A stretch of 64,000 nucleotides of DNA. It comes from JAOUGY01 sp963785075 (GTDB lineage: Bacteria > Actinomycetota > Acidimicrobiia > Spongiisociales > ZC4RG35). Every line of letters starts with the position of its first letter. The first letter of the stretch is position 1. The notes below the pieces were generated by a model. It was not told the origin of the DNA and searched no databases. It was given only the letters and a program-made list of their open reading frames with translations. The translations under genes and the position numbers were made by a program. The DNA lies in assembly GCA_963785075.1 (NCBI GenBank), contig CAWATW010000011.1, positions 65,166-129,165 on the forward strand, in the 5' to 3' direction. Shown here piece by piece: positions 18,720 to 27,095 of this stretch.

Positions 18720-19592
18720 TTGGTGGTCGAAGGAACAGTCTCGAGCCAGATCACGGCGGCAGTCGATCTCACGCCTCTGGGGCGACGGGTAGCCGACCGC
18801 GCCCGACTGGTCGCAGAGACCCTCGGTGTCGATCTCAACCTCCTCCATGTGATCGAGCCGATGTCGGAGGCGTTCATCGCCGACGAGGTCGCCGAGTTGC
18901 TCCGCCGCCAACGCCGGCAGGCGGCGCAGGAGATGGGGGCGTGGGTTCGATCTCGCACGGACCGTGAGGTGACGGTGACCAATGTCAAGGGTTCCCCGGT
19001 CTGGGAGATCGCGAGGGCATCCAAGAATGCCGAGCTGACGGTGGTGGGGACGTCGACCCTCGACCACGGTCGGGTGGGGCCGGTCGCGACCCGGGTCGTC
19101 GAGGCTGCCCGAAACCATGTGCTGGTGGTGCGCCGCCAACCCAGGGTGACGTACCGGAATGTGATCGTCGCCTGTGACCTGTCCGACGCCTCCGGCCGAG
19201 CGGTCGAGCTTGCGATGGCGTTGGCGCCGAACGCAAAGATGAGCCTGGTGTACGCCCTCCCGACCCGATTCGACGGCTACATGGCCGACGCCGGCATGTT
19301 CCCAGAGGAGATCGAGAGCGCTCGTCGCGGTCGTCTCGAAGCTGCCAACGCAAGCCTGGCCGCGTTCGCCGACCAGTGGGAGGGCATCTCGCCGCTGGTG
19401 GCCGACGGGCCCCCGATCGAGTCGCTCGAGGAGATCGTCCGGCGCCGGAGCGCCGACCTGCTGGTCGCTTCCAGTCGTGGCGCCGGTGCCACCAAGCTCA
19501 CCCTCCTTGGCACGGTTGCAGCTGGTCTGATCGAAGCCGCTCCCTGCGACGTGGCGATCGCCAGGGTTGCGGCCGATTTCCGCCGTCCTTGA
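18720..19592 (+). CDS. Tandem universal stress protein (two UspA domains)
   Basis: 290 residues, beginning with TTG 18720 or GTG 18723, nine bases after aat. Two UspA folds run in tandem. The first (about 10-140) contains the WEIARASKNAELTVVGTS block; the second (about 145-285) has YRNVIVACDLSDASGRAVELA and ends with the nucleotide-loop-like SSRGAGATKLTLLGTVAAGLI. The second domain keeps a G-x2-G-x9-G-like ATP-binding pattern and the first looks more diverged. Such proteins bind ATP and protect against stress or starvation. It is probably co-transcribed with aat. Confidence 0.8.
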   Translation: MVVEGTVSSQITAAVDLTPLGRRVADRARLVAETLGVDLNLLHVIEPMSEAFIADEVAELLRRQRRQAAQEMGAWVRSRTDREVTVTNVKGSPVWEIARASKNAELTVVGTSTLDHGRVGPVATRVVEAARNHVLVVRRQPRVTYRNVIVACDLSDASGRAVELAMALAPNAKMSLVYALPTRFDGYMADAGMFPEEIESARRGRLEAANASLAAFADQWEGISPLVADGPPIESLEEIVRRRSADLLVASSRGAGATKLTLLGTVAAGLIEAAPCDVAIARVAADFRRP

Positions 19593-19698
19593 GGTGGTTC
19601 ACGCTGGACTAGCCCTTTCGCACGTCTTCGGTCTACCCCTGTCCGTGGTGCGCTAGCCACGTATCGTGGTGGGCAGGGCAGAGACGGAGAGCGGGTAC

Positions 19699-20148
19699 GT
19701 GGGAGAATTCAGGGGCCGATTGACGGTACCCGGGGTGGTGGACTGGCCGCTGTCGGTGAAGATCGCGCTCGAGGAAGAGACGATCTCCATCGCAGCGGCC
19801 GGATTCCCCATCGGGGTGTGGTCACTCGACGAAGTCGAAGTCGAAAGCCGCGAACAAGGGTTCGAGATCAAGGTAGATGGGGAGTACCTGTACGTCTCGA
19901 CCAATGACGATGTGGTGTTCGCATCGGCGCTGGGGATCGACTGGTCGGCTCCGGAATCGGGTGGGGGAGCGATCGGGCGTATGGGGAACGCCGGATCAGG
20001 AGTGAGGAGCGCTCCGGAATCGACTGCGGAGCTCGGGTCCGACCTCCGAAGACAGCTCGTCGTCTATCGCTCGGACGATCGATCGGGCAAGTTGTCGCTC
20101 GGTCGCGGCAAACATCAACGCCGCCGTCGCGGCCGTCACGCTCGCTGA
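19699..20148 (+). CDS. Small beta-rich protein, member of a three-gene family in this window
   Basis: 149 residues from GTG 19699, with GGAGAG upstream; an earlier in-frame GTG at 19666 aligns worse with its relatives. Residues 1-85 are predicted all-beta and contain IGVWSLDEVEVES followed by FEIKVDGEYLYVSTND. The same arrangement (I-x2-W-x-L/V-S/D-E-V, then F/V-x-I/L-x-I/V-x-G-x6-V-x-T-D-D) occurs in the proteins at 47106-47384 and 47438-47740. The C-terminal 60 residues are Arg/Gly-rich and disordered. No enzyme motif is visible. The fold might be PH- or GRAM-like, but that is a guess. Confidence 0.65.
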   Translation: MGEFRGRLTVPGVVDWPLSVKIALEEETISIAAAGFPIGVWSLDEVEVESREQGFEIKVDGEYLYVSTNDDVVFASALGIDWSAPESGGGAIGRMGNAGSGVRSAPESTAELGSDLRRQLVVYRSDDRSGKLSLGRGKHQRRRRGRHAR

Positions 20149-20200
20149 ACCCTCATCGCCGGTCTCGATCGGCGCGCCAAGGCCCTAGCATCCACCCCGC

Positions 20201-20275
20201 GGGCCGGTAGCTCAATCAGGTCAGAGCAGCGGACTCATAATCCGTTGGTTACAGGTTCGAGTCCTGTCCGGCCCA
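20201..20275 (+). tRNA. tRNA-Met (anticodon CAT)
   Basis: A complete cloverleaf. The acceptor stem GGGCCGG pairs with CCGGCCC, the D-arm is GCTC...GAGC, the anticodon loop CTCATAA gives CAT, and the T-arm is ACAGG-TTCGAGT-CCTGT. CAT could also be lysidine-modified tRNA-Ile2, but the CTCATAATCC context is that of elongator Met. CCA is not encoded. A decayed integrase lies about 100 bp downstream, as expected for a tRNA used as an attachment site. Confidence 0.93.
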
Positions 20276-20281
20276 CACGAG

Positions 20282-20308
20282 AAATCCCCCAGAGTTTCTG
20301 GGGGATTT
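20282..20308 (+). terminator. Intrinsic terminator after tRNA-Met
   Basis: AAATCCCCCAGA and TCTGGGGGATTT form a 12-bp stem with a 3-base loop just downstream of the tRNA. The right arm ends in a short T-run. Confidence 0.8.
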
Positions 20309-20375
20309 CGCCGGATGCGGGTGGATCTCGATCGTCGTGTCACGGGCGCTTGGGCCATGTCTGGGCCATATCAGC

Positions 20376-20905
20376 TCAGGCAGCATCCGTGTGCGAGTAC
20401 CGCTCGTGCATGGTCTGGGCCAGAATCTCCAGGTCTTCCTGCTACAGATGGGAGTACCGGTCGAGGGCGATAGTGACGTTCTTGTGGCCGAGCATGTGCT
20501 GGACGGCCTTGATCGACGCTCCGGCAGAGATAGCCAGTGAGGCGGCGGTGTGTCGCAGATCGTGGACCCGTAGCCCGTCGGGCGCGTCCGAGGCGCGCGA
20601 CGGCTGGGAGCCAGACCTTCCTCCTGAAGTTGGATACTCGGAGTGGGCCGCCTTCGGGTGCGGTGAACACGAGATCGTCAGCTGCGCCTGATGCGCGCGG
20701 GAGGTAGGCAGCCATGAGGTCGGCGACGAACCGTGGGAGCACGATGGTGCGTTCCCGGTGGTTCTTGGGTGTGCCCCCTTACGAGGCGGCCTCTGATCTC
20801 GGTCACTGCTTGGCGTACCTGGAGTCGTGGTGGAGGGGATCAAGATCGGAGCGCCGGAGTGCAACCGCCTCACCCCAGCGGAGACCTGAGTAGATGGTCC
20901 CGAAT
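20376..20905 (-). pseudogene. Tyrosine recombinase (phage-type integrase) remnant
   Basis: Catalytic-domain pieces in several frames can be joined. SGLRWGEAVALRRSDLD carries the first Arg. TIVLPRFVADLMAAYLPRA and VSNFRRKVWLPAVARLG follow. RVHDLRHTAASLAISAG carries H-x-x-R. GHKNVTIALDRYSHL carries the nucleophile Tyr. A TAG stop follows SHL, then QEDLEILAQTMHERYSHTDAA in the same frame. At least two frameshifts and one or two nonsense codons are present, and the N-terminal arm-binding and core-binding domains are missing. The gene points back towards tRNA-Met, the usual arrangement for an element integrated into a tRNA 3' end. It marks the left border of the accessory region. Confidence 0.8.
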
Positions 20906-21003
20906 TGTGGCGGTCGGGGTTGACCGTAGCGAGGTCCAATCGGCTCTATGCAGGAGGTTTGTCACTCGTAACGATGGCTTTCAAGCGAGGAGAGGAGCAC
21001 ACC

Positions 21004-21815
21004 ATGGCTGCACCGGATCTTTCGGGCAGGACCTTGGAGGAGCTGATCCGTCTTGATGGACGCGGGGCGGTTGTGACCGGGGGTGGGCGCGGCATCGGCT
21101 TTGCGATCAGTAGCCGGTTGGCCGAGGCCGGGGCGCAGGTGATGATTGGGGACCTCGACGAGGCGGGCGCAAAGGAGGCCGCTGACCAGATTGTCCATTC
21201 AGGGTGGAAGGCCTCGGCCGCCCAGCTCGATGCATCCGATGTCGGAGCGCTCGCCGCCTTCGCCGATCGAGCTGTCGGCGAACTGGGCAAGATCGACATC
21301 TGGGTCAACAATGCCGGGATCTACCCGATGGGCCCGGCGATCGACATGGACGAGGCTCTGTGGGACCGGGTTCTGGACCTGAACCTGAAGGGCACCTTCT
21401 TCGGCGCTCAGGCCGCCGCAAAACGGATGGCGGCAGCGGGGACCGGCGGGGTCATCATCAACTTGGCGTCGACCGCTGGCTTCCGGGGCTCACCCAACGC
21501 CACGCACTACGTGGCTTCCAAGCATGGAGTTCGTGGGCTCACACGGGGCCTCGCGGCCGAGTACGCGCCGCTTGGATTCGCGTCTTGGCCCTGGCTCCGA
21601 CGCTCATTGAAACACCCGGGATCGAGGAGGCGAAGCCCGCTTTCGCAGAGATGGGTCTCGACAATGTCATCGACGCAATGGTGGCGATGCTGCCGTTGGG
21701 ACGAGCCGGAGTCGCCGACGACGTCGCACGCGTGGCGCTGTTCTGCGCATCGGATCTGTCCGCATTCATGACGGGCAGTACGTTGCCGGTCGACGGTGGA
21801 GCACTAGCGATCTGA
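21004..21815 (+). CDS. Short-chain dehydrogenase/reductase, one frameshift
   Basis: About 270 residues from ATG 21004 (AGGAGAGGAG upstream). The cofactor motif TGGGRGIG is at about residue 27, the NNAG motif in WVNNAGIYPMGP, the catalytic Ser in INLASTAG, and Tyr-x3-Lys in HYVASKHGV. A missing base near 21582 shifts the frame after EYAPLGF; the other frame continues RVLALAPTLIETPG and ends VDGGALAI (span 3n+2). It is a classical SDR oxidoreductase acting on an alcohol or ketone with NAD(P)(H). It sits alone next to the integrase remnant, and its substrate is unknown. Confidence 0.85.
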
Positions 21816-21879
21816 TGGCGGCGTGGCCCCGTCGTGATGTCACGTTGGGGCCACGAGGCCTTTCGACGATTCGGTGGGC

Positions 21880-22119
21880 CTACGCCGAGATCCTCACCCA
21901 CGAGGAGGTTCTCGACCTCATGCGGGCGTGTTCGACGAATCCGAGTGCTGCGAGCCCTGCTGCCAGCTCGGCGAGGATCCCGTCGCTCTGTTTGCCCTGG
22001 ACGTGTTCGGAGTCGATTTCGGGCTGTGCAGCAGAGAACGCGTCGACAACCTGCTGCACCCAGGGTGGTGGCACGACTCGGCTTGGGTAGTAGAACCAGT
22101 GAGGGTAGGAGTCCGGCAT
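21880..22119 (-). CDS. Short N-terminal fragment, possibly of a restriction-endonuclease-like protein
   Basis: 79 residues beginning MPDSYPHWFYYPSRVVPPPW, followed by a helical segment (SDGILAELAAGLAALGF). The PHWFYxPxRxxPPxW opening resembles larger hypothetical nuclease-like proteins of actinobacteria, of which this would be only the first quarter. The reading ends abruptly at 21880 inside sequence that runs antisense to the end of the SDR gene region. No ribosome site is convincing. Probably a truncated relic in the accessory region. Confidence 0.35.
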   Translation of the reverse strand: MPDSYPHWFYYPSRVVPPPWVQQVVDAFSAAQPEIDSEHVQGKQSDGILAELAAGLAALGFVEHARMRSRTSSWVRISA

Positions 22120-22716
22120 GGGCGCGAACCTACATCCTCTGGCCGGGCGCCGCTGGGGTTGGCCCTGTGTGACGAGAGAGCCGGGTGTGGCCGGGTGGGT
22201 CGCTGCGCGATGGGAATGACCGCCCGACGGTTGAGACGGCGCTCATGCGGACCCCCTGACGGTTGCGGTCCGATGCAGAAATTGCCCGGCGAGTGTGGTG
22301 ACAGCGCGGGAGAGGTTCGCCCGGGCATTATCGGATACAGGGAAGTTGACGCTGAGCGCCAATGTTCGGGAGCCACGTTCAAGACGTCACGCAGTGGCAC
22401 GCGTGTTCACCCTTCTGTGGCTGGTTTGGAGAAGGAAGATCAGGAGAGATCAGTTGCGTTGTGCCCGTGCCACCGCGTGATGGTGGCCACTTCGTCTGCA
22501 CCGTCCGGTACGGTGTGTCTACCGGGGGGACCGGACAGCGGAGACGGCTTTCTCGATGATCGCGTGGGTTGGCGATGGGATCTTCCTATCGAGGTGTCCG
22601 GTCAATGGGGGGAGGCCCACAGTTCTGACCTTGGCATCCAGGCGCTCCACGCCGAGGAACCTCGAAGGGAGCGTTCGAAGCCCCTCGCCAACACACAGCC
22701 AATCGGTTGGATACAG
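22120..22716. other. About 600 bp without a recognisable gene
   Basis: No frame on either strand shows a conserved motif, plausible codon pattern with a ribosome site, or repeat. The open frames here read as random Arg/Pro/Ser-rich sequence. Likely decayed accessory DNA. Confidence 0.5.
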
Positions 22717-23246
22717 CTATCCGCCGACGTAGTTCGGGTTGAGCGCGGCACAGGTTACAACGAGTTGGTCCTCAGTCGGGACGTTGCCGCGGCGCATCTC
22801 TTCCTCGGTGAAGAAATCGAAGCGGAAGATCCCGGAGTCTTTGAAAAAGACACCGCTTCCGGCGAGGCGGCTCGTCTCCAGATTGCCGGTAGCTTTGACC
22901 GAAGCCACGTCGTAGTCACCGATCTCCTCGTCGAAGAACAGCTCCCACGTCAAGTTGCGATGAGCCTGGTTGTAGACCGTGGAGTACTCGACCGCAGCAC
23001 CTCGGTGAAGACAAAGCGAAGCGTCTCCCGGACCGGTGCCCCCTGCTGGTCGAAGAAGACCCGCCCCTTCAAGGAGTAGTCGACCACTCGATCGACATCT
23101 ACCCCACACTCCACAGAGAAGAACGGGTCATATCCCGGCCCTTCACTGAACTGATCCTCCCATGACTCGGGCGGAACTGCGCCCGCCATCGCCGGGATCA
23201 TCAGGAGCGCAACAGCCACGGCAAGCAGTAGAGCGAGCTTACGCAT
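22717..23246 (-). CDS. Secreted hypothetical protein, one frameshift
   Basis: About 176 residues. The N-terminus is a clean Sec signal peptide (MRKLALLLAVAVALLMIPAM, cleavage likely after AGA). The mature part has a run of short beta strands: YSLKGRVFFDQQGAPVRETLRFVFTE, then in the next frame EYSTVYNQAHRNLTWELFF and SGIFRFDFFTEEEMRRGN, ending NPNYVGG. The frame changes near 23000. Two Cys (about positions 47 and 168) could form a disulfide. I do not recognise the family. Similar small exported beta proteins are common in Acidimicrobiia-type genomes. It is flanked by non-coding accessory DNA on both sides. Confidence 0.6.
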
Positions 23247-23584
23247 GTGATTCCCCCTTTCCTAGACAGCGAGCCAGACACCAACGGCGTATTAACTCCT
23301 GCCAGGCCTCCGGCCCACCTCCCAACCTCACAGAAGATCCATCAGCAGGGGGAAGTGCCGATCGACCCAACGATCCCGCCCATCCATCTGATCATTGATT
23401 CCGGTCATCGAAGGTCGTTCGCAGGCCGCAAGGGAAACGCACCTCGTCCGTCGTGGCGGCGGCCGGTCAGATCGAGTCTGTTGTGTTGGCGAGGTCGGGG
23501 GAGGTGTTGGCCGTGACGCCTGGTTGACAGCCCTTTGAACTAGAAGTGGACGATCGTCGGCGGTCTTGCCGCAGCTGTCGGTGA
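23247..23584. other. Intergenic stretch, nothing recognisable
   Basis: About 340 bp upstream of the secreted protein on the minus strand and of the next fragments on the plus strand. No gene, repeat or hairpin of note was seen. The promoter of the secreted protein presumably lies at its left end. Confidence 0.4.
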
Positions 23585-23889
23585 CCGAGGAACTGAGCAA
23601 CGACGTGTTCGTGTCCTACCGGAGGCCCATCGTGTCTACGTCCATGAACACCTGATCGCCGAACCGAGCGACAAGATCTCGATGCAACAACCGAGCCGAT
23701 GCGCGAACGCTGCACTGCCACGCCGATCGCTAGGCGTTCGTCGCCGCCGGCGATTATCTGTCCTTCTCCTTCGACCTCGACACCGACAACGGCCCGGTCC
23801 CGGTCTCTATGTCGTTCAAGTACGGCCACGGGAAGCGCGCCGAATTCCGCGTCGACGGCCGGATCGTGTGGAAGGAAGAGTGGTGGTGA
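23585..23889 (+). pseudogene. Unrecognised gene fragment
   Basis: The last 50 residues form a convincing protein end: GDYLSFSFDLDTDNGPVPVS, then KRAEFRVDGRIVWKEEWW before TGA at 23887. The upstream part is in another frame (YVHEHLIAEPSDKISMQQPS). No start with a ribosome site is evident. It sits 17 bp before the zinc-finger gene in the same direction, so the two may once have been an operon. Family unknown. Confidence 0.35.
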
Positions 23890-23906
23890 CCCGCCCGCGG
23901 AGAACC

Positions 23907-25199
23907 ATGTTCGAACAACCCTTCTGGCCCGGCCCCATCTTCGGCTCGTTTGGCCGGGTCGAGACTGATGGCGACCGTATCCGTTGCCACGTCTGCGGCG
24001 AGTACTTTCACCACCTGATCAACCACGCCCTGCCCGCGCACGGTCTCGACGCCGACGCCTACCGGGGAGCGTTCGGTCTCGCCCAGAATACCAAGCTGGT
24101 CGGGCCCACCTACCGGACCAAGAGGATCGAGGTGTCCGGTGATCACATGCGGGAGCTGGCAAAGGAGCACGGGATCCGCAAGGGCTCACTCACCACCGAG
24201 GAACGCCGTGAGCAATCGCTGAAGGCAGTGCGACGGGTCGAGCACCAGCTGAACTCCACTGAACCGGAACGAGCCAGGTTTCCACTGAATGCCCGCCTGG
24301 GATCCGATGAGGGCTACCCCGTGGAGGTGCTGGACGGGGTTCGCTCGGGATTTCGTCGACGAGGTTCGAGGGGCCAGCGTGGCGTGTACGCCCGGTTGGG
24401 GGAGCGATGGGGCGTTGGGTGGCCGACAGCGAGGTCGAGAGTGATCGCAGCCGTGCGGCGAGGCAGGCTGGATTTTGACGGGAAGGGGACAGATAGCCGG
24501 GTGGGCATCTACCGGGGCAGCGACCGACAGCTCCCACACCCGGGAGTTTCGAGGACCGGATGGAGCTGTATCGGGCGTGGATCGTTGAGACCGGGTCGAG
24601 CCATGTGCCGCGTGGGGACGGTGTATCAGGGGGTGAACTGGGCGTGGCTGGATTCCGCAGCCGGAACCGGTATCGACGGGGGACGCTCGTTGAGGGGCAG
24701 GTGGAGGCGTTGGAGTCGATCGAGGGGTGGTGGTGGGTGGCGTCGGATTGACCTGGTCGGGCGGATGGCCTCTGGGGTGCAGGAGGTGCAGGTCGGTAAG
24801 AGACAATGGGGGGAGGCCCAGGTGACTCTCCAGCGGGCTCTCGCACGTTGCGGCACAGGTGCGGCACAAGGTTCTCGGTGAGGTTGTGGTGCTGGAGCCC
24901 CAGAACGACGAGAACCCACACTGAGCAGGCGTGGCGAAAACACCGGGACTGCGAGATGCTTGGGAAGCAGTACCGCGCACTCGCCGGTGGCCGGGCCGTC
25001 GCGACCATCATCGAACCGCCTGCTCATCTCTCTCCTCAGCTCAGGGCTTGGTCGGTGGGAGCAGCGGTGGGCGGAACTCGACTGGGCGGAGCCCTCGCAC
25101 AACCCTCTGCGTTGCGGCCCCGAACAGTGCTTCGTCGGCCTCCCCAATCTCCCGAACCTGGCCGCCATGGTGCGTCGCATGAGGCTCGCCTCAGGGTGA
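23907..25199 (+). pseudogene. MucR/ROS-type zinc-finger protein with helicase-associated repeats, decayed
   Basis: ATG 23907 opens MFEQPFWPGPIFGSFGRV. A ROS/MucR zinc finger follows at residues about 24-60 (RCHVCGEYFHHLINHALPAH, then GLDADAYRGAFGL). From about 24300 the frame reads low-complexity Arg/Gly-rich sequence. Correct protein reappears in other frames: at 24560-24751 (YRAWIVETGSSHVPRGD...YRRGTLVEGQVEALESIEGW, a helicase-associated repeat), and at 25045-25199 (WEQRWAELDWAEPSHNPLRC...LPNLAAMVRRMRLASG). Several frameshifts break the gene. MucR fingers bind DNA; the helicase-associated repeats may extend DNA contact. Such proteins accompany mobile elements in actinobacteria. Function unknown. 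Confidence 0.55.
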
Positions 25200-25553
25200 G
25201 GTCCGCCCCGTCGAGTAGGGCGCCAATGAGGCGCAGTCGCCGGCGAAGCGGGCGCGGGTGGTGTCGGTTTGGTTGAACCGTGGAGCGCCTTTCGCGGACC
25301 CCGTCACCGTTCTCGGTCTGGAGTTCTCCGCGGGCCAGGGCGTCGCGTATGGCGTCGCTCCATTCCTTGCGGATGGTGATCTCATCATCGGCGAGGTTGG
25401 CAGCGGCGCAGGGTCAGGTCGTTCAGCCGGCGGTCTTCCTTCTCGGTGAGCTGGTCCTTGGCCTCGAGGGTGGACAGTTCGTCGGATACGGCACCGGGCG
25501 CGGTCTTTGACTTCGGTGAGCTTCTTCGACAGCTCGGATTGGGTGAGTGGCAT
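25200..25553 (-). pseudogene. Possible phage HK97-type capsid N-terminal (scaffold-like) remnant
   Basis: The minus-strand frame starts MPLTQSELSKKLTEVKDRA. After a frameshift it continues SDELSTLEAKDQLTEKEDRR, then LADDEITIRKEWSDAIRDAL. This long charged helical hairpin (alternating Leu/Glu/Lys, with TLEAKDQLTEKEDRRLNDL) is the pattern of the delta/scaffold region at the N-terminus of HK97-type major capsid proteins. The capsid core is absent. At least two frame breaks are present. The assignment rests only on this helical pattern. Confidence 0.35.
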
Positions 25554-25567
25554 GGGTCAAACTCCTT

Positions 25568-25822
25568 CTAAAGGATCAACAGTGTTTCGTGTTGTTCGCT
25601 CTGAAAGAGTCGCACCGCAATGGTGTGCACCACCGCTGCCATGTGGCGCGGGATCAGCTCGGGGTACCTGGCCGGCAGCTCGCTGCGGATCATCCAGCCT
25701 GCGGGAATGGAGTGGACGAACGCCGATGCGCCGGCACTTCGCCGCAGCACCGCTTCTCCCATCCGCCCCGAGTCCCCAACAGGCGGCGTCCCTGGGTCCC
25801 ACTGGTCACAGCCTGCGTCCAC
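25568..25822 (-). CDS. Unrecognised 84-residue open frame, possibly phage relic
   Basis: Reads through ASAFVHSIPAGWMIRSELPA and ELIPRHMAAVVHTIAVRLFQ, which looks more protein-like than the surrounding frames. It lies just upstream of the capsid-like fragment in the same direction. No domain recognised and no good ribosome site. It may be part of the same decayed prophage segment. Confidence 0.25.
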   Translation of the reverse strand: MDAGCDQWDPGTPPVGDSGRMGEAVLRRSAGASAFVHSIPAGWMIRSELPARYPELIPRHMAAVVHTIAVRLFQSEQHETLLIL

Positions 25823-25943
25823 GGCCGGGTGGATCCACCCTGGTGGACGCCGAATCGAAGGCTATGTCGCAGATCGACACCGTGCGTTGATAGTGCCCTC
25901 GATCTTGCCGACATTGCGTTGGCGGCGACCGCATCGTGTCGGC

Positions 25944-27095
25944 TCAGGCGAGCAACTCGGCGGCGGCGAAGTTGCGGGCCGGATCCAACTCGGCGAGCAC
26001 CTGGATGTCCTCCCCGTCTGCGGCATCGGTGAGAAGGCGGCCGACGAGACGGGCGATGCCCGGGCCGAGCATGAAACCTTGACCGCACATACCGACGGCC
26101 ACCAAGAACCCCTCGGGACCCGCCCACCCGAGCAGCGGGGAACCGTCGGGTGTGATCGGGTACAGCCCACGCCAGACCCGTCGGACCCGGAGATGGCGGA
26201 GACGGGGCAGCAACGCCACCAGCCGCTTCGCCACCAGCGGCAGGAACTCGGAGGTGGATCGCCGGTCGTCCCCCGGTTGCGGCGGATCGGGAGTGAGGGC
26301 GAAGAGCACCTGACCGGTCGACGACTGATAGAAGTAGAGGTTCTTGGAACCCTCGGCCGGCCGAAGATCCACCACCATCGGCTCGAGGAACCTCCGGACC
26401 GGATCGGTGATCCCGGCCTCGTGCCCTTCAACCGTCACCGGGAGGTCGAGGCCCACCATGGTACCGATCTCATGGGCGCCCGCCCCGGCGGCATTCACCA
26501 CCACAGCCGCCTGGTAGCGACCGGCGGCGGTGACGATCCCGGTGATCCTCCCATGGGCGGTGGTCACCCCGGTGACGGCTTCGCCGACGTGGAAGCCGGC
26601 CCCGGCCCGTTCGGCTTCCACCCGGAACGAGTGCGCGGCCCGCAGCGGCGACGCCGATCCGTCGCCCGGTGAGAAGGTGCCGCCTCGGAGACCGGCGCCA
26701 TCGATCCCGGGCACCAGATCCCGGACCCGGTGGGGTCCGACCCAGTCGATGTCGAGACCCAATCCCTGCTGGAGGTCGACCACCCTCCGGAGGGCTGCTT
26801 CGTCCTCGGACCGGTAGGCCACGAACAGGTAGCCACCCTGCCGCCACTCGATGTCGGCTCCGGTCTGGTCGTGCCAACCGGAGAAGACCTCGATCGACTT
26901 CCGGCACAGGCGCGCCTTCGACGGCTCGGAGTGGGTGGCCCGGATCCCGCCGATGGCGGCACGGTTCTCGCCACGACCGCTCGTGGATCGGCTATCGAAG
27001 ACTCCCACCCGCACTCCTCGACGGGCCAGCTCGAGGGCGATCGGAGTACCAACCGAACCGGCGCCGACCACGACCACGTCGTATGAACGAGTCAC
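25944..27095 (-). CDS. FAD-dependent amine/amino-acid dehydrogenase, HcnC/DadA-like subunit
   Basis: 383 residues. The N-terminal FAD-binding motif is DVVVVGAGSVGTPIALELARRG, and the C-terminal family blocks ITPDGSPLLGWAGPEGFLVA and CGQGFMLGPGIARLVG are present. This is the glycine oxidase/DadA/sarcosine-oxidase-beta/HcnC superfamily. Its start overlaps the stop of the upstream fused subunit by 4 bp, so the two form one complex. The HcnABC-like, octopine/nopaline oxidase and heteromeric proline/hydroxyproline dehydrogenases share this build. The subunit oxidises a primary or secondary amine and passes electrons to the partner. The frame is intact. The exact substrate cannot be read from sequence. 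Confidence 0.85.
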   Translation of the reverse strand: MTRSYDVVVVGAGSVGTPIALELARRGVRVGVFDSRSTSGRGENRAAIGGIRATHSEPSKARLCRKSIEVFSGWHDQTGADIEWRQGGYLFVAYRSEDEAALRRVVDLQQGLGLDIDWVGPHRVRDLVPGIDGAGLRGGTFSPGDGSASPLRAAHSFRVEAERAGAGFHVGEAVTGVTTAHGRITGIVTAAGRYQAAVVVNAAGAGAHEIGTMVGLDLPVTVEGHEAGITDPVRRFLEPMVVDLRPAEGSKNLYFYQSSTGQVLFALTPDPPQPGDDRRSTSEFLPLVAKRLVALLPRLRHLRVRRVWRGLYPITPDGSPLLGWAGPEGFLVAVGMCGQGFMLGPGIARLVGRLLTDAADGEDIQVLAELDPARNFAAAELLA

